Source of the DNA: Neptuniibacter pectenicola
GTDB taxonomy: Bacteria; Pseudomonadota; Gammaproteobacteria; Pseudomonadales; Balneatricaceae
Reading direction: 5' to 3'
Assembly (NCBI RefSeq): GCF_001597735.1
Contig: NZ_LUTS01000007.1
Coordinates: 62,001 to 126,000, forward strand
Length of the DNA stretch: 64,000 nucleotides
This document shows, piece by piece, positions 27,245-37,166 of the stretch (its first letter is position 1; the number at the start of each line of letters is the position of its first letter). The notes under the pieces are model-generated. The model made no database searches. It saw only the letters and a list, made by a program, of their open reading frames with translations, and was not told the DNA's origin. A program made the translations under genes and the position numbers.

Positions 27245-27842
27245 CTTCGGCCAAAGGTTGGCCTCCTACAAGGGTGCCTGCCTATCGTTCTTTTGTAGGC
27301 GCCCGCCCCGTGAGCGAAAGGGACAGCGTGGGGTTCTACCGGTTTCGGCCAAAAGTTAGCTCCCTACAAAGACCTCTTAATATCGGTCTTCTGTAGGAGC
27401 CCACCCTGTGAGCGAAAGGGACAGCGTGCGATTCTACCGGCTTCGGCCAAAGGTTGGCCTCCTACAAGGGTGCCTGTATATCGTTCTTCTGTAGGCGCCC
27501 GCCCCGTGAGCGAAAGGGGCAGCGTGGGGTTCTACCGGCTTCGGCCAAAGGTTGGCCTCTTATAAGGACGCTTTAATATCGTTCTTCTGTAGGAGCCCAC
27601 CCCGTGAGCGAAAGGGGCATCGTGCGATTCTACCGGTTTCGGCCAAAGGTTGGCCGCCTACAAAGGATCGCTTTTTTGTAGGAGCTCACCCCGTGAGCGA
27701 AAAGGGCAGGGTGCGATTCTACCGGCTTCGGCCAAAGGTTGGCCGCCTACAAGGATCGCTTTTTTGTAGGAGCTCACCCCGTGAGCGAAAGGGGCAGCGT
27801 GCGATTCTACCGGCTTCGGCCAAAGGTTAGCTCCCTACAAAG
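27245..27842 (+). repeat. REP/BIME-like array, seven units
   Basis: Units start (GGCC of the first palindrome) at about 27249, 27347, 27445, 27543, 27641, 27730 and 27818: steps of 98 four times, then 88-89 where the inter-palindrome linker is shorter. The elements are those of the 19.3-kb array (GGCCAAAGGTTGGCC with TCCTAC; GTAGG with a GTGAGC stem and GAA), but the unit linker differs (CAGCGTG-GATTCTACCGG here, CAGAGCGAGTTCTGC there). It fills the gap between the convergent 3' ends of katG and the kinase gene. Confidence 0.88.
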
Positions 27843-27853
27843 CGTTCTAAATA

Positions 27854-29164
27854 TTAGCTCACGCCTTTATTATCACCAAAGTCGACGGTGACTTGGTAGC
27901 GTCCTTGTTCATCGGTGATTTCATAAAACCAGCCGTGGCGCTTAATGATTTTTTCACTCAGCTGTAAGCCTAAACCATACCCTGTTGCTACTTTCTTGTT
28001 TGAGGCGTCATCTATTGAGGATGTCGTATCATTATTATGGTTGCTGTTAATAATGGTGGTACGGCTGCCAACCTGCTTGATCTTTACTTCACCATAGCTG
28101 GTATGTTGGTAAGCATTACGAATCAGGTTGCTTAACACAATATGGCAGGCGGTTGCTCTTACATTGACCCTGCAGGGCTCGCCTTCGATCTGCACCTCAA
28201 CGCTTTTGTCATTAAGCAGATAATCGAGCTCGTCACACAAAAGATTAATTTTTGCATGGAGGTTGACGGGTTCGGGTGCCATATCGTGCTCATCGTCACG
28301 GCTCAGCCAAAGCAATGTTTCGGTTAAGTCGCTCATGGTTAAGCCTGCTCGTTGTATACGCTGTAACGTGAGCTGTTGTTTGTCACTGAGGGGCGACTTT
28401 TCACTGAGTCGTGTGAGTAGGTCCACATTGCTTCGAATAACAGAGATGGGGGTGCGCAACTCGTGACTGGCGTAACTCAAAAAACGTTGCTCGCGTTCTA
28501 AGCTTTGGTGGGCCGAGATGAGACTGCTCTGGACTAATGAGGCGAGCACATTGAGTTCGTTATAACTGAAGTCCGGCGGTGAATGTTGAACGCTGTCTTG
28601 GTTAAGTGATTTGGCCCAGTTTTTTAAGGATTCGATAGGCTTAGCGATTTTTTGCATAATCATGACTAAGACAAATGAAAAGATAATAATGGCGGCAAGG
28701 GCGGTAAAAAGAGCCCAATAGAGACGGTTTTTTTTAGGGACTTGAGCGCCGGGGTGCTCAAGTCCGTTGTTTTCGAGTATATTTTTTGAGACGAACCGTT
28801 TTTCGCCCTCATCGGTATAGGCTAATACCACAAAGAAAAGGTTTTCAGGAATAGAAAAGACCGACGACTGGTCTTTTCTTTTTTGAAGTTGATTGGCGTC
28901 TTGTGGTGGTGACTCGAAGCGTTGTTGAATAACAGCGGGGGTATCTTGCCAGCGCTTAGCAACATGAAAACCGATGACATTGACGGGGTGTCCATCTTCC
29001 ACTTCGGTTGTTTTCGCGATATCAATCATCACGCTGTTTAAGCCTTTATCGAGCCCATTAATAAAGTAATTAACGCTTAATAAAGAGAAACCAATCGCCA
29101 TGACCGAGCCAAGTAGGACGACACTGATGAAAAAATACAGTTTGAGACTTGGCCGGATTTTCAC
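27854..29164 (-). CDS. Sensor histidine kinase
   Basis: An inner-membrane kinase of 436 residues: helix near 10-32, a periplasmic region to about 150, a second helix (LYWALFTALAAIIIFSFVLVM region, about 150-172), then HisKA and HATPase domains. The phosphorylated His is in SHELRTPISVIRSN; N-box NLIRNAYQHT and G-box GYGLGLQL are intact. It overlaps the response regulator gene by 4 bp and is translated after it. The signal is unknown; the neighbouring efflux operon suggests envelope or toxic-compound sensing. Confidence 0.93.
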   Translation of the reverse strand: MKIRPSLKLYFFISVVLLGSVMAIGFSLLSVNYFINGLDKGLNSVMIDIAKTTEVEDGHPVNVIGFHVAKRWQDTPAVIQQRFESPPQDANQLQKRKDQSSVFSIPENLFFVVLAYTDEGEKRFVSKNILENNGLEHPGAQVPKKNRLYWALFTALAAIIIFSFVLVMIMQKIAKPIESLKNWAKSLNQDSVQHSPPDFSYNELNVLASLVQSSLISAHQSLEREQRFLSYASHELRTPISVIRSNVDLLTRLSEKSPLSDKQQLTLQRIQRAGLTMSDLTETLLWLSRDDEHDMAPEPVNLHAKINLLCDELDYLLNDKSVEVQIEGEPCRVNVRATACHIVLSNLIRNAYQHTSYGEVKIKQVGSRTTIINSNHNNDTTSSIDDASNKKVATGYGLGLQLSEKIIKRHGWFYEITDEQGRYQVTVDFGDNKGVS

Positions 29165-29847
29165 GATAAGGCTCCTTCATTTTTCTCTTTAATGGCAAAG
29201 CCAACACCTGAAATGGTCTCTAATGTAATGTTGCTCATCTCTGCATCAAGCTGTTTGCGTAGATGGTGGATATGTACTTTTAGACTATTACTGTCTGGCT
29301 GTTCATCGCCCCATACCGCTTGCATAATCTGTTGGCGACTGACCGCTTGTGGGCTGGCACGTACTAAGACTTCTAATAATTTAAATGCGATAGGGGATAG
29401 TTTTAGCTTGTGTTGTTTTAACTGGGCACTGTGTTGAGTTAAGTCGAGGCTCAAATCACCTAACATTAACCGCTTTACTTCGCCGCTACGACGTTTTGAC
29501 AGTACGTGCACCCGTGCCACGAGCTCTTTTATGGCAAAGGGCTTTATTAGGTAGTCATCACTGCCGGCTTCAAATCCTTGCAGTTTATTCTCAAGGCTGT
29601 CACGCGCCGTTAGCATGAGTACAGGAATATCCATGCCCCTTTCGCGTAGGGTGCTACACAAGGTTAACCCGTCCATTTTAGGCATATTAATATCGAGTAT
29701 TATCATTTGATAATGATTACGCTCTATTAAATTTAGCCCCATTAGTCCATTACTGGCGTGGTCGCAATCAATGGACTCAAGTTCGAGATAATCAACAATG
29801 GTGGTGGCAAGATCAATATCATCTTCAACCAGTAGTACATGTGTCAT
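29161..29847 (-). CDS. OmpR-family response regulator
   Basis: A 228-residue regulator with a receiver domain (acidic pocket VEDDIDLA, phospho-Asp in LDINMPKMDG near residue 52, conserved Thr in MLTARDS, Lys in LIKPFAIKEL) and a C-terminal winged helix (SPIAFKLLEVLVRASPQAVSR... and LKVHIHHLRKQLD). It precedes its kinase gene and lies 140 bp downstream of the efflux operon on the same strand. Direct GGTTAA repeats upstream of the efflux operon are a candidate target. Confidence 0.94.
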   Translation of the reverse strand: MTHVLLVEDDIDLATTIVDYLELESIDCDHASNGLMGLNLIERNHYQMIILDINMPKMDGLTLCSTLRERGMDIPVLMLTARDSLENKLQGFEAGSDDYLIKPFAIKELVARVHVLSKRRSGEVKRLMLGDLSLDLTQHSAQLKQHKLKLSPIAFKLLEVLVRASPQAVSRQQIMQAVWGDEQPDSNSLKVHIHHLRKQLDAEMSNITLETISGVGFAIKEKNEGALS

Positions 29848-29987
29848 GCAGAAACTATTCCTTTATCTTTTCTCGCTGCCGTATCGCGATCACGCGCTGT
29901 ATAGGGGGCGAGTTCAACGGATAGTATGGCCGTTTTCACCTATTTATACCCCCTTTAAAATATACACTTAACCGCATCGGCTATGGG

Positions 29988-31430
29988 CTAACCTTGATCG
30001 TTTTCCGAGTCGCTAGGAGCTAACCCACCCCCTAAGACACGGTAGAGTGTAATACGATTGGTTAGATCGGTCTGCCGTGTGCTAATGAGCGACTGCTTTG
30101 CACTGTACATAGTGCGTTGAGCCTCTAAGGTATTTTGGAAGCTATCCACACCATTTTGATACCGGGCAAGGGAGAGCGAATAGCTTCGACTTGCGGCGTT
30201 TACTAAGGCTTCTTCCGCGTTGAGTTGTGCCTGTATTGTCGCTCTGCGTGCTAATGCGTCAGCGACCTCAGAGAATGCAGTTTGAATGGCATACTCGTAT
30301 GCTGCAAGCTGTTTACGTTGTTGGGCTTCGCTGTACGCTAGACTTGCATCGTTTGCGCCGCTATCAAAAATGGGCAGGGTTAGGCTGGGCGCTAAGGTCC
30401 AGATAGTGCTGGCACCGCCACTAAAAATATCAGCTAACACTGAGCTGGCGACACCGCCTGTTGTGGTTAATGATAGGGAAGGGAAAAAGGCCGCACGGGC
30501 AGCCCCGATATTAGCGTTGGCTGATTTTAAGTTATGTTCAGCGGCCAACACATCAGGGCGTTGGAGTAGTACTGACGAGGAGAGTCCCGCAGGCACATCG
30601 GTTACTAAGTTTTCGCTGTCAGGCAGGGCGTCGGGCAACAGGTTTTCATCAAAGGGTTGGCCGACTAATAAGTGCAACGCGTTAAGATCCTGTGCTACCT
30701 GTGTGGTATACAGGGCACTATCTGAGCGCGCACTGTGATAAACCGTTTCGGCGTTGGCTAGATCGATTTGTGAGTCGACACCTAAGCTCAACCGCTTTTG
30801 GGTAATCGCTAAGGTTTGCTGGGCATTACTCTCGGTTTCTGTTGCCAGCTGTAGAGCGCTTTGGTCCGCTGCTAAGGTGAGCCATGCGTTAGCGATCTCA
30901 CTAATAAGGGCGATCTTCGCGGCTTTGGCGGTTTCAGCGCTGGCTAAATAGGCTTCCATTTGGGCTTCGCTGAGGCTCCGGTTTTTACCAAATAGGTCAA
31001 TCTCATAGCCACTTAAACCGACGTCGGCCTCATAGGTTGAGTTAATGCTACCAGAGGCTTTGCTGCGGTTACCGCTTAGCCCAATATCCAGTTGAGGAAC
31101 CAGATCGGCCCGTTGAATACGGTAACTCGCGCGGGCGGCCTCCACGTCGGCTAAGGTCTGGCGTAAGCTTCTGTTGTTGCTAAGGGCCAAGTCGATTACT
31201 TGGGTTAAGCGGGTATCCTTAATAAAGTGTTTAAAGGGCACCTGCATCGCCTGTTGGTTTGATAAACCTTGGCTGTCTGCATCGGGCTGGTTTTGCCACG
31301 TCGCGGGGACAGGGAGCTCGCTGCGGGTATAGTCCGGCGCTAATGAGCTACAACCCGCAAGCAGAATGAGTGCGCCAGCTATCGGGAGTAACTTAACGTT
31401 GCGCACTGTGTTCATTGTTACCTTAGGCAT
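29988..31430 (-). CDS. Outer-membrane efflux lipoprotein (NodT/OprM family)
   Basis: TolC-like trimeric channel subunit of 480 residues. A lipoprotein signal ends in LLAGC near residue 27, so the mature N-terminus is lipidated. ATWQNQPDAD, LIDLALSNNRSLRQTLADVEAARA-like helical repeats and LQRPDVLAAEHNLKSANANIGAARAAFFPSL (given in part) match the OprM/NodT pattern of two repeats. The start overlaps the pump gene by 8 bp; an internal ATG a few codons later is possible. It is the last gene of the efflux operon. Confidence 0.93.
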   Translation of the reverse strand: MPKVTMNTVRNVKLLPIAGALILLAGCSSLAPDYTRSELPVPATWQNQPDADSQGLSNQQAMQVPFKHFIKDTRLTQVIDLALSNNRSLRQTLADVEAARASYRIQRADLVPQLDIGLSGNRSKASGSINSTYEADVGLSGYEIDLFGKNRSLSEAQMEAYLASAETAKAAKIALISEIANAWLTLAADQSALQLATETESNAQQTLAITQKRLSLGVDSQIDLANAETVYHSARSDSALYTTQVAQDLNALHLLVGQPFDENLLPDALPDSENLVTDVPAGLSSSVLLQRPDVLAAEHNLKSANANIGAARAAFFPSLSLTTTGGVASSVLADIFSGGASTIWTLAPSLTLPIFDSGANDASLAYSEAQQRKQLAAYEYAIQTAFSEVADALARRATIQAQLNAEEALVNAASRSYSLSLARYQNGVDSFQNTLEAQRTMYSAKQSLISTRQTDLTNRITLYRVLGGGLAPSDSENDQG

Positions 31431-34400
31431 GGGTATTGTCCCCTTGGTTACTGTCGTCGGCGTACACCGGACGTCTTTTAGGGAAGAGACTACGAATTAA
31501 CACAAAGAACAGAGGTACAAAAAAGATCCCCAAAATCGTGGCGGTTAATGTGCCGCCGACAATCCCTGTACCAATCGAGATACGGCTATTTGCCCCTGCG
31601 CCAGATGATAGCGCTAAAGGCAGGGTGCCGAAGATAAAGGCTAATGACGTCATAATAATAGGGCGTAAACGGAGTTTAGCCGCTTGCACCGCAGCATCGA
31701 TTAACGAGGTGCCGCGTTGATAGGAGGCTTCCGCAAACTCCACTATAAGAATGGCGTTCTTTGATGCCAAGCCGATGGTTGTTAAGAGTGCAACTTGGAA
31801 GTAAATATCGTTTTCTAGTCCACGCAGGGTAGTAGCTAATGCGGCACCTACCACACCTAATGGAATGACAAGAATAACGGATAGCGGCACAGACCAGCTT
31901 TCATACAACGCGGCTAAGGCAAGGAAAACCACTAAAATAGAGATCGCATATAGCATGGTAGATTGCCCGCTGGAGAGTTTCTCTTGGTAGGATAAACCAC
32001 TCCATGCATAGCTTAATTTACCTTGTCCCACCTCTTGGGTTAGGCGCTCCATTTCTGCCATCGCTTGACCTGAGCTAACGCCACTGGCCGGTGCGCCTTG
32101 TATCTCATAGGAGGAGATACCATTAAAGCGTGACAGGCTTTGAGGGGCGTTGGACCAGGAGGCAGTGCTGAATGCCGAGAAGGGGGTCATGGTGGTTTTG
32201 CCGTCGGCGTTTTTGCCACGCACATGCCATTCATTAAGGTCTTCAGGTTTTGAGCGATACTCAGCATCACTCTCAACATAGACTTTTTTAACGCGTCCGC
32301 CATCAATAAAGTCGTTTACATAGGTGCCCGCCCACGCGGAGGTGAGGGTGTTGGCTACATCGGATAATGACAAACCTAAGGCGGTTGCTTTGCCGTTGTC
32401 TATATCAATTTTAAGTTGTGGTGTCTCACTTAATGCGCCTTCGCGGATGGCGGTGAGTAAGCTGCTCTGGCGTGCTTTAATGAGGAGTGCATCTTTTAAT
32501 GCGGTTAACTCATCACGGCTGGTACCAGCGGCCGCTTGTAGCTCGAAGGTAAAACCATCGCTTTGGCCGAGTCCGCGTATCACCGGTTGTGACATGGCAA
32601 AAATATTGGCATCTCGAATGGAGGATAGGTTTTTATTCATTCGCTGAATGAGTGCATCAGCGCTTTGATCCTCTCGCACGCGCTCATCCCAGGGTTTTAG
32701 TGAGACAAACCCCATACCGGCATTTTGGCCGCTACCTGAGAAGTTAAAGCCAGAAATAGAGAAGGCACGAATCACCGTATCGGTTTCCTGTTCCGCTAGG
32801 TACTCTTCAACCTGTTCGGCGACTGCACGGGTACGTTTGATCGATGCGCCCGCCGGTAGGCTAATTTGGAACATGGTGCTGCCTTGGTCTTCCTGTGGTA
32901 GAAAGCTGGTGGGTAGGCGGACAATCAGTAAGCCGAGTATCACCACAATCACGCCATACACTAAAACCCAGCGTACCTTACGGCTAATGATGCTTTGTAC
33001 GTGACCGGTATAAGAGGCGGTCATGCGATCAAACACACGGTTAAAACCAGCGAAAAAGCCTTTGCTGTGATTGTTGTGTTCTGTTTTTGTCAGCAGACTG
33101 GCACATAAGGTTGGGCTGAGTGTTAGGGCCACAATAACCGACAAGGTCATGGAGGAGACAATGGCGATGGAGAACTGCTTATAGATAACACCGGTCGAGC
33201 CGCCAAAAAAGGCCATAGGTAAAAAGACCGCCGATAAGACGACCGCAATACCGACAAGCGCACTACTGATCTCTGACATCGATTCTATGGTGGCATCCCG
33301 CGGTGACAGGTTTTTCTCGCGCATTAAACGCTCGACGTTCTCTACCACTACGATCGCATCATCAACCAGCAGACCAATGGATAAAACAATACCAAACATA
33401 GTGAGGGTATTGATAGAAAAACCGAAGGCGGATAGCACGCCAAAGGTGCCTAATAATACGACCGGTACCGCGATTGCAGGAATCAGCGTGGCCCGCCAAT
33501 TTTGCAAAAACAGCCACATAACCAGTACAACCAAGACGATCGCTTCGGCGAGGGTTTGTACCACTTCACTGATAGATATTTTAATGAAATCAGTACTGTC
33601 CCGAGGGAAGGTGACTTTGTAACCGTCAGGTAGACTTGCTTCAAGCTCAGCGACTTTATCTTTAACCCGTGTAGCGGTATCGAGTGCGTTGGCACCCGGC
33701 GATAACATCACCGCAATCCCTGAAGCGGGGTGGCCGTTTAAGCGGGGAATCGCATCGTAACTTTCACTGCCAATTTCAACACGGGCCACATCACTCAAGC
33801 GCACATTAGCACCGGACGCATCGTATTTAATGATGATATTGCGAAACTGTTCCGGTGTGGACATCATCGACTGTGCCGTAACGGTGGCATTGAGCTCTTG
33901 ATAAGGCAGCGCGGGGGTGGCACCGATCTTACCTGCGGGGACTTGCACATTTTGTGCAGCTAACGCGCTGGTAATATCAGACGGCATAAGCTCGTAGGCC
34001 GCGAGCTTGGTCGGGTCTAACCAGATACGCATAGCATACTGTGCACCAAAGACTCGAACATCACCGACACCTTGGATACGGGCTAATGAGTCTTCCATAT
34101 TGGAGGCGATATAGTCTGAGATATCAAAGGCGGATGCTTGATCTGTGGCGTCATAGACGGCGGTTACCAGTAAGAAGTCGGAGTTGGACTTAGTAACGGT
34201 GACCCCTTGAGACTGTACAGATTCAGGGAAGCGTGAGTTAACCTGCTGCACTTTGTTTTGTACTTGTACTTGAGCGTAATCGGGGTCCGTCCCTTCTTCA
34301 AAGGTGATACTCACGGTTGCGGACCCATCGGAGGTACTCGACGATGAGAAGTACAATAACCCATCAAGCCCAGTGAGCTGTTGTTCTAAGATTTGTGTAA

Positions 34401-34584
34401 CGCTGTTTTCAACGGTCTCTGCATCAGCACCGGTATAGGAGGTTTTTACGCTGATAACAGGCGGAGCAACGCTGGGGTATTGTGCGATAGGTAACGACAT
34501 AATCGAGGCGATACCGGTCAGCATAATCACAATTGAAATAACCCACGCAAAAACGGGTCGGTCGATAAAGAAGCGGGCTAACAT
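31423..34584 (-). CDS. RND multidrug efflux pump, HAE1 (AcrB/MexB) family
   Basis: A full-length inner-membrane proton/drug antiporter of 1053 residues. It starts MLARFFIDRPVFAWVISI and has twelve predicted helices with two large periplasmic loops. The proton-relay pair Asp-Asp is in GLLVDDAIVVVENVER in the fourth helix, and the repeat half has GLASKNAILIVEFA. Substrates are probably hydrophobic drugs, dyes or bile-salt-like compounds, as in the family. It begins 3 bp after the adaptor stop. Confidence 0.96.
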   Translation of the reverse strand: MLARFFIDRPVFAWVISIVIMLTGIASIMSLPIAQYPSVAPPVISVKTSYTGADAETVENSVTQILEQQLTGLDGLLYFSSSSTSDGSATVSITFEEGTDPDYAQVQVQNKVQQVNSRFPESVQSQGVTVTKSNSDFLLVTAVYDATDQASAFDISDYIASNMEDSLARIQGVGDVRVFGAQYAMRIWLDPTKLAAYELMPSDITSALAAQNVQVPAGKIGATPALPYQELNATVTAQSMMSTPEQFRNIIIKYDASGANVRLSDVARVEIGSESYDAIPRLNGHPASGIAVMLSPGANALDTATRVKDKVAELEASLPDGYKVTFPRDSTDFIKISISEVVQTLAEAIVLVVLVMWLFLQNWRATLIPAIAVPVVLLGTFGVLSAFGFSINTLTMFGIVLSIGLLVDDAIVVVENVERLMREKNLSPRDATIESMSEISSALVGIAVVLSAVFLPMAFFGGSTGVIYKQFSIAIVSSMTLSVIVALTLSPTLCASLLTKTEHNNHSKGFFAGFNRVFDRMTASYTGHVQSIISRKVRWVLVYGVIVVILGLLIVRLPTSFLPQEDQGSTMFQISLPAGASIKRTRAVAEQVEEYLAEQETDTVIRAFSISGFNFSGSGQNAGMGFVSLKPWDERVREDQSADALIQRMNKNLSSIRDANIFAMSQPVIRGLGQSDGFTFELQAAAGTSRDELTALKDALLIKARQSSLLTAIREGALSETPQLKIDIDNGKATALGLSLSDVANTLTSAWAGTYVNDFIDGGRVKKVYVESDAEYRSKPEDLNEWHVRGKNADGKTTMTPFSAFSTASWSNAPQSLSRFNGISSYEIQGAPASGVSSGQAMAEMERLTQEVGQGKLSYAWSGLSYQEKLSSGQSTMLYAISILVVFLALAALYESWSVPLSVILVIPLGVVGAALATTLRGLENDIYFQVALLTTIGLASKNAILIVEFAEASYQRGTSLIDAAVQAAKLRLRPIIMTSLAFIFGTLPLALSSGAGANSRISIGTGIVGGTLTATILGIFFVPLFFVLIRSLFPKRRPVYADDSNQGDNTHA

Positions 34585-34587
34585 AAC

Positions 34588-35778
34588 TTACACTCCCCCT
34601 TGGGTGGCTGAAGCATCAGTCGCAGGTTGTGCCACTGTTACTACGGCCCCATTGCCATTCATTTCCACGCGCACCGGTTTGACCTCGCTACCGGGACGGA
34701 CTTTGCCTGAGCCTTCAACTAAGAGTTTATCGTTGACGGATAAACCGCTAGCGATCAGCCACCGGTTATCGACAGCATTAACGGTCTCGACAGTGCGTTT
34801 TTCTACGTGGTTGTCATCGCTAATAACGTAGGCATACGCTGTACCATCGGCATTGTGGTAGATGCCTTGCTGGGGCACCAAAATGGCGTTTTCATCGATC
34901 GCTTCATTTACTTGGGCGCGTACAAACATACCGGGTAGCAATAACCCATCAGGGTTAGGAAACTCTGCCCGTAAGGTGACGGTCCCCGTTGATGCATCAA
35001 CCGATACTTCCTGCATTTTAAGCTGGCCTTGATGGTCGTATTCACTGCCATCTTCCAAGGTAAGTGTGACTGACGCGTTGCCTTGTTTAAGCTCGTCTTT
35101 ACGCATGAGTTGGCGCAGTTTTAATAGCTCAGTACTGCTTTTGGTCATATCCACATAGATAGGATCTAAGGTGCGGATTGTGGCTAGTGCGGAGGCTTGT
35201 TGCGCTGTGACTAAAGCCCCTTTAGTAACGCTAGAGATACCGATATGTCCAGAAATAGCGGCTTTAACTTGGGTGTATTCAAGATTAATTGCGGCGGTTT
35301 CTAAGGCTGCCTGATACTTCTCAATATTGGCTTTGGCTTCTAAATAAGTCGCATGGGCATCATCGGCATCCTGTTGAGAGATCCCTTGGAGTTTGATGAG
35401 TTTGGCATAGCGTTGGTCTTTTAACTTTGCCGTTTGAAGCGTCGCTTTGGCACTGTTTAAATTAGCTTTGGCTTCGTTATACGCAGATTGGAAGGTGGCT
35501 GGGTCGATCTGATAAAGCAACTGCCCTTGTTCGACTAGGCTGCCCTCTTTGAATTGGCGTTGTTGAATAATACCGCTGACTTGAGGGCGGACTTCTGCCA
35601 TCTGGGATGCCACAACACGCGCCTGCATTTTGGTATCTATCTTATGTGTTGTCGCGGTCACGTTAATATAGGAGACGGCAGGAACTGACGTGCTTCTCGT
35701 GGGTGCGCTGTCTTGTTGGCAGCCACTAAGTAAAGCCGTTATAAGCACTAGCCCTCCGATGCCGCGTGAAAATTTCAT
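34588..35778 (-). CDS. RND efflux periplasmic adaptor (AcrA/MexA family)
   Basis: Membrane-fusion lipoprotein of 396 residues: signal with LLSGC at about residue 20, a lipoyl half (VRPQVSGIIQQRQFKEGSLVEQGQLLYQID in part), a coiled-coil hairpin (about 95-165), the second lipoyl half (YTQVKAAISGHIG) and a beta-barrel domain (VRAQVNE, LVPQQGIYH). It links the pump to the outer channel. It is the first gene of the operon; its upstream region holds GGTTAA direct repeats. Confidence 0.95.
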   Translation of the reverse strand: MKFSRGIGGLVLITALLSGCQQDSAPTRSTSVPAVSYINVTATTHKIDTKMQARVVASQMAEVRPQVSGIIQQRQFKEGSLVEQGQLLYQIDPATFQSAYNEAKANLNSAKATLQTAKLKDQRYAKLIKLQGISQQDADDAHATYLEAKANIEKYQAALETAAINLEYTQVKAAISGHIGISSVTKGALVTAQQASALATIRTLDPIYVDMTKSSTELLKLRQLMRKDELKQGNASVTLTLEDGSEYDHQGQLKMQEVSVDASTGTVTLRAEFPNPDGLLLPGMFVRAQVNEAIDENAILVPQQGIYHNADGTAYAYVISDDNHVEKRTVETVNAVDNRWLIASGLSVNDKLLVEGSGKVRPGSEVKPVRVEMNGNGAVVTVAQPATDASATQGGV

Positions 35779-35894
35779 GGTGAAACGCTCCTTAAATAAG
35801 TAAGTAAAAGACGAGGCTTAAGACAGCAGCGTATTCAGGCTATATATACTTAGATGAATACGGATAAACGTCTACTAACACCCAAGATAACAAG

Positions 35895-35916
35895 GTCAAG
35901 GTTAAAGCAGGGTTAA
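35895..35916 (-). promoter_or_regulatory. Direct repeats upstream of the efflux operon (candidate response-regulator box)
   Basis: GGTTAA occurs at 35900-35905 and again at 35911-35916, an 11-bp period typical of OmpR-family dimer sites; GGTCAA (35894-35899) adds a related third element directly next to them. Read toward the operon the order is TTAACC-N5-TTAACC-TTGACC, so the last could double as a -35 element. The link to the regulator at 29161-29847 is inferred. Confidence 0.45.
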
Positions 35917-36091
35917 GTACCTTGCTGTGATCAAGCGACAGAGCGAAAAATGTCAATGTCAGCCTCAATCGACCCTAAAAAACAGAAACCTTTCGGATAG
36001 AAACCCTATCGGGCACAATGGCGAGGTTCGTTATGTTTACGTTAGGTCATGATTCACAGTGCTTTGGCCTGTCTATTAGCAGGGTATCTTT

Positions 36092-37036
36092 ATGCAGAAA
36101 AACATCGCATTTGTTGGCACTATTTCAAATAGAGAGAAAGCGGCGTGGTTAGCTAAAATAAGCCCGTTATTAGCGGAGGCTCAGCTTATCCGCTATGAAG
36201 AGATTACAGCGGAACAGCGCCCGACAATAGAGGTGGCTATTGTTGCTAACCCTGATCCCCAAGCGTTGGCTGATCTGCCTAACCTGCGTTGGGTGCAGAG
36301 TGTATGGGCCGGGGTCGAGCGGCTTGTTGCTGAGTTACCTCATGCCCAGTTTGAGATCGTGCGGATGATCGATCCTAATCTGGCTTCTACCATGGCTGAG
36401 GCTGTAACGGCATGGACGTTTTATTTACATCGTGATATGCCGCGCTACCTGTGTCAGCAGCGAAGAAAAGAGTGGATACAGCATGATCTAGTGGCGCTAA
36501 GCGACCGCAAGGTAGGGATCTTAGGCTTAGGTCAATTAGGCAGAAAGTCGGCGGAACGGTTAGTTTTAAATGGGTTTAATGTTAGCGGTTGGAGTCGGCG
36601 GTTAACTGAAATTGAGGGCGTCACTTGTTTAAGTGGTGAAGAGGGGTTTAATGACCTATTAGCACAGAGCGATATATTGATCTGTTTGTTACCTTTAACG
36701 GCAGAAACACGCCATTTATTAGATGATAAGCGCTTAGGCCTTTTACCTCGCGGTGCATCCCTTATTAATTTTGCCCGTGGTCAAATTATCGATGAAGGTG
36801 CGCTGCTATCTCACTTAGCAACAGGTCAGATAAGCCATGCGGTGTTAGATGTGTTTAACACTGAGCCTTTACCTAGCGAAAGCGCTTTATGGACGGCGCC
36901 TAATGTAACGGTGCTCCCCCATATCTCTGCGCCTACGCATATTCAAACAGCTTCAAAAATTGTTGCGCGTAATGTTATAAAATACTTTGAGAGCGGTGAG
37001 ATCCCTGAGGCTGTCATTCGCTCACAGGGTTATTAA
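36092..37036 (+). CDS. ghrA: Glyoxylate/hydroxypyruvate reductase A-like dehydrogenase
   Basis: A 314-residue D-2-hydroxyacid dehydrogenase. LPNLRWVQSVWAGVERL is typical of GhrA. The NAD(P) site is VGILGLGQLGRKSAE, the catalytic Arg is in INFARGQIIDE, Glu in LDVFNTEPLP and His in LPHISAPT. It should reduce glyoxylate and hydroxypyruvate with NADPH. AGGG precedes the ATG. It is divergent from the efflux operon. The presence of two glyoxylate-producing isocitrate lyases in the same window is consistent, but no operon link exists. Confidence 0.9.
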   Translation: MQKNIAFVGTISNREKAAWLAKISPLLAEAQLIRYEEITAEQRPTIEVAIVANPDPQALADLPNLRWVQSVWAGVERLVAELPHAQFEIVRMIDPNLASTMAEAVTAWTFYLHRDMPRYLCQQRRKEWIQHDLVALSDRKVGILGLGQLGRKSAERLVLNGFNVSGWSRRLTEIEGVTCLSGEEGFNDLLAQSDILICLLPLTAETRHLLDDKRLGLLPRGASLINFARGQIIDEGALLSHLATGQISHAVLDVFNTEPLPSESALWTAPNVTVLPHISAPTHIQTASKIVARNVIKYFESGEIPEAVIRSQGY

Positions 37037-37166
37037 AAAATAAAGCGATAGCGTACGCGGTATGGGCTGAGTCTTGAACAAAAAAAGATGAGAGGCTTGT
37101 GTTGCTGTTTTGGTTAAGCCACCTTAACGGTGAGCCTATAATGGAAATTAAATAGAGGGAATTATA

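Noticed and set aside
27211-27830. Short open frames across the second REP-like array
   Set aside because: Same reason: repeat-derived peptides without start signals.
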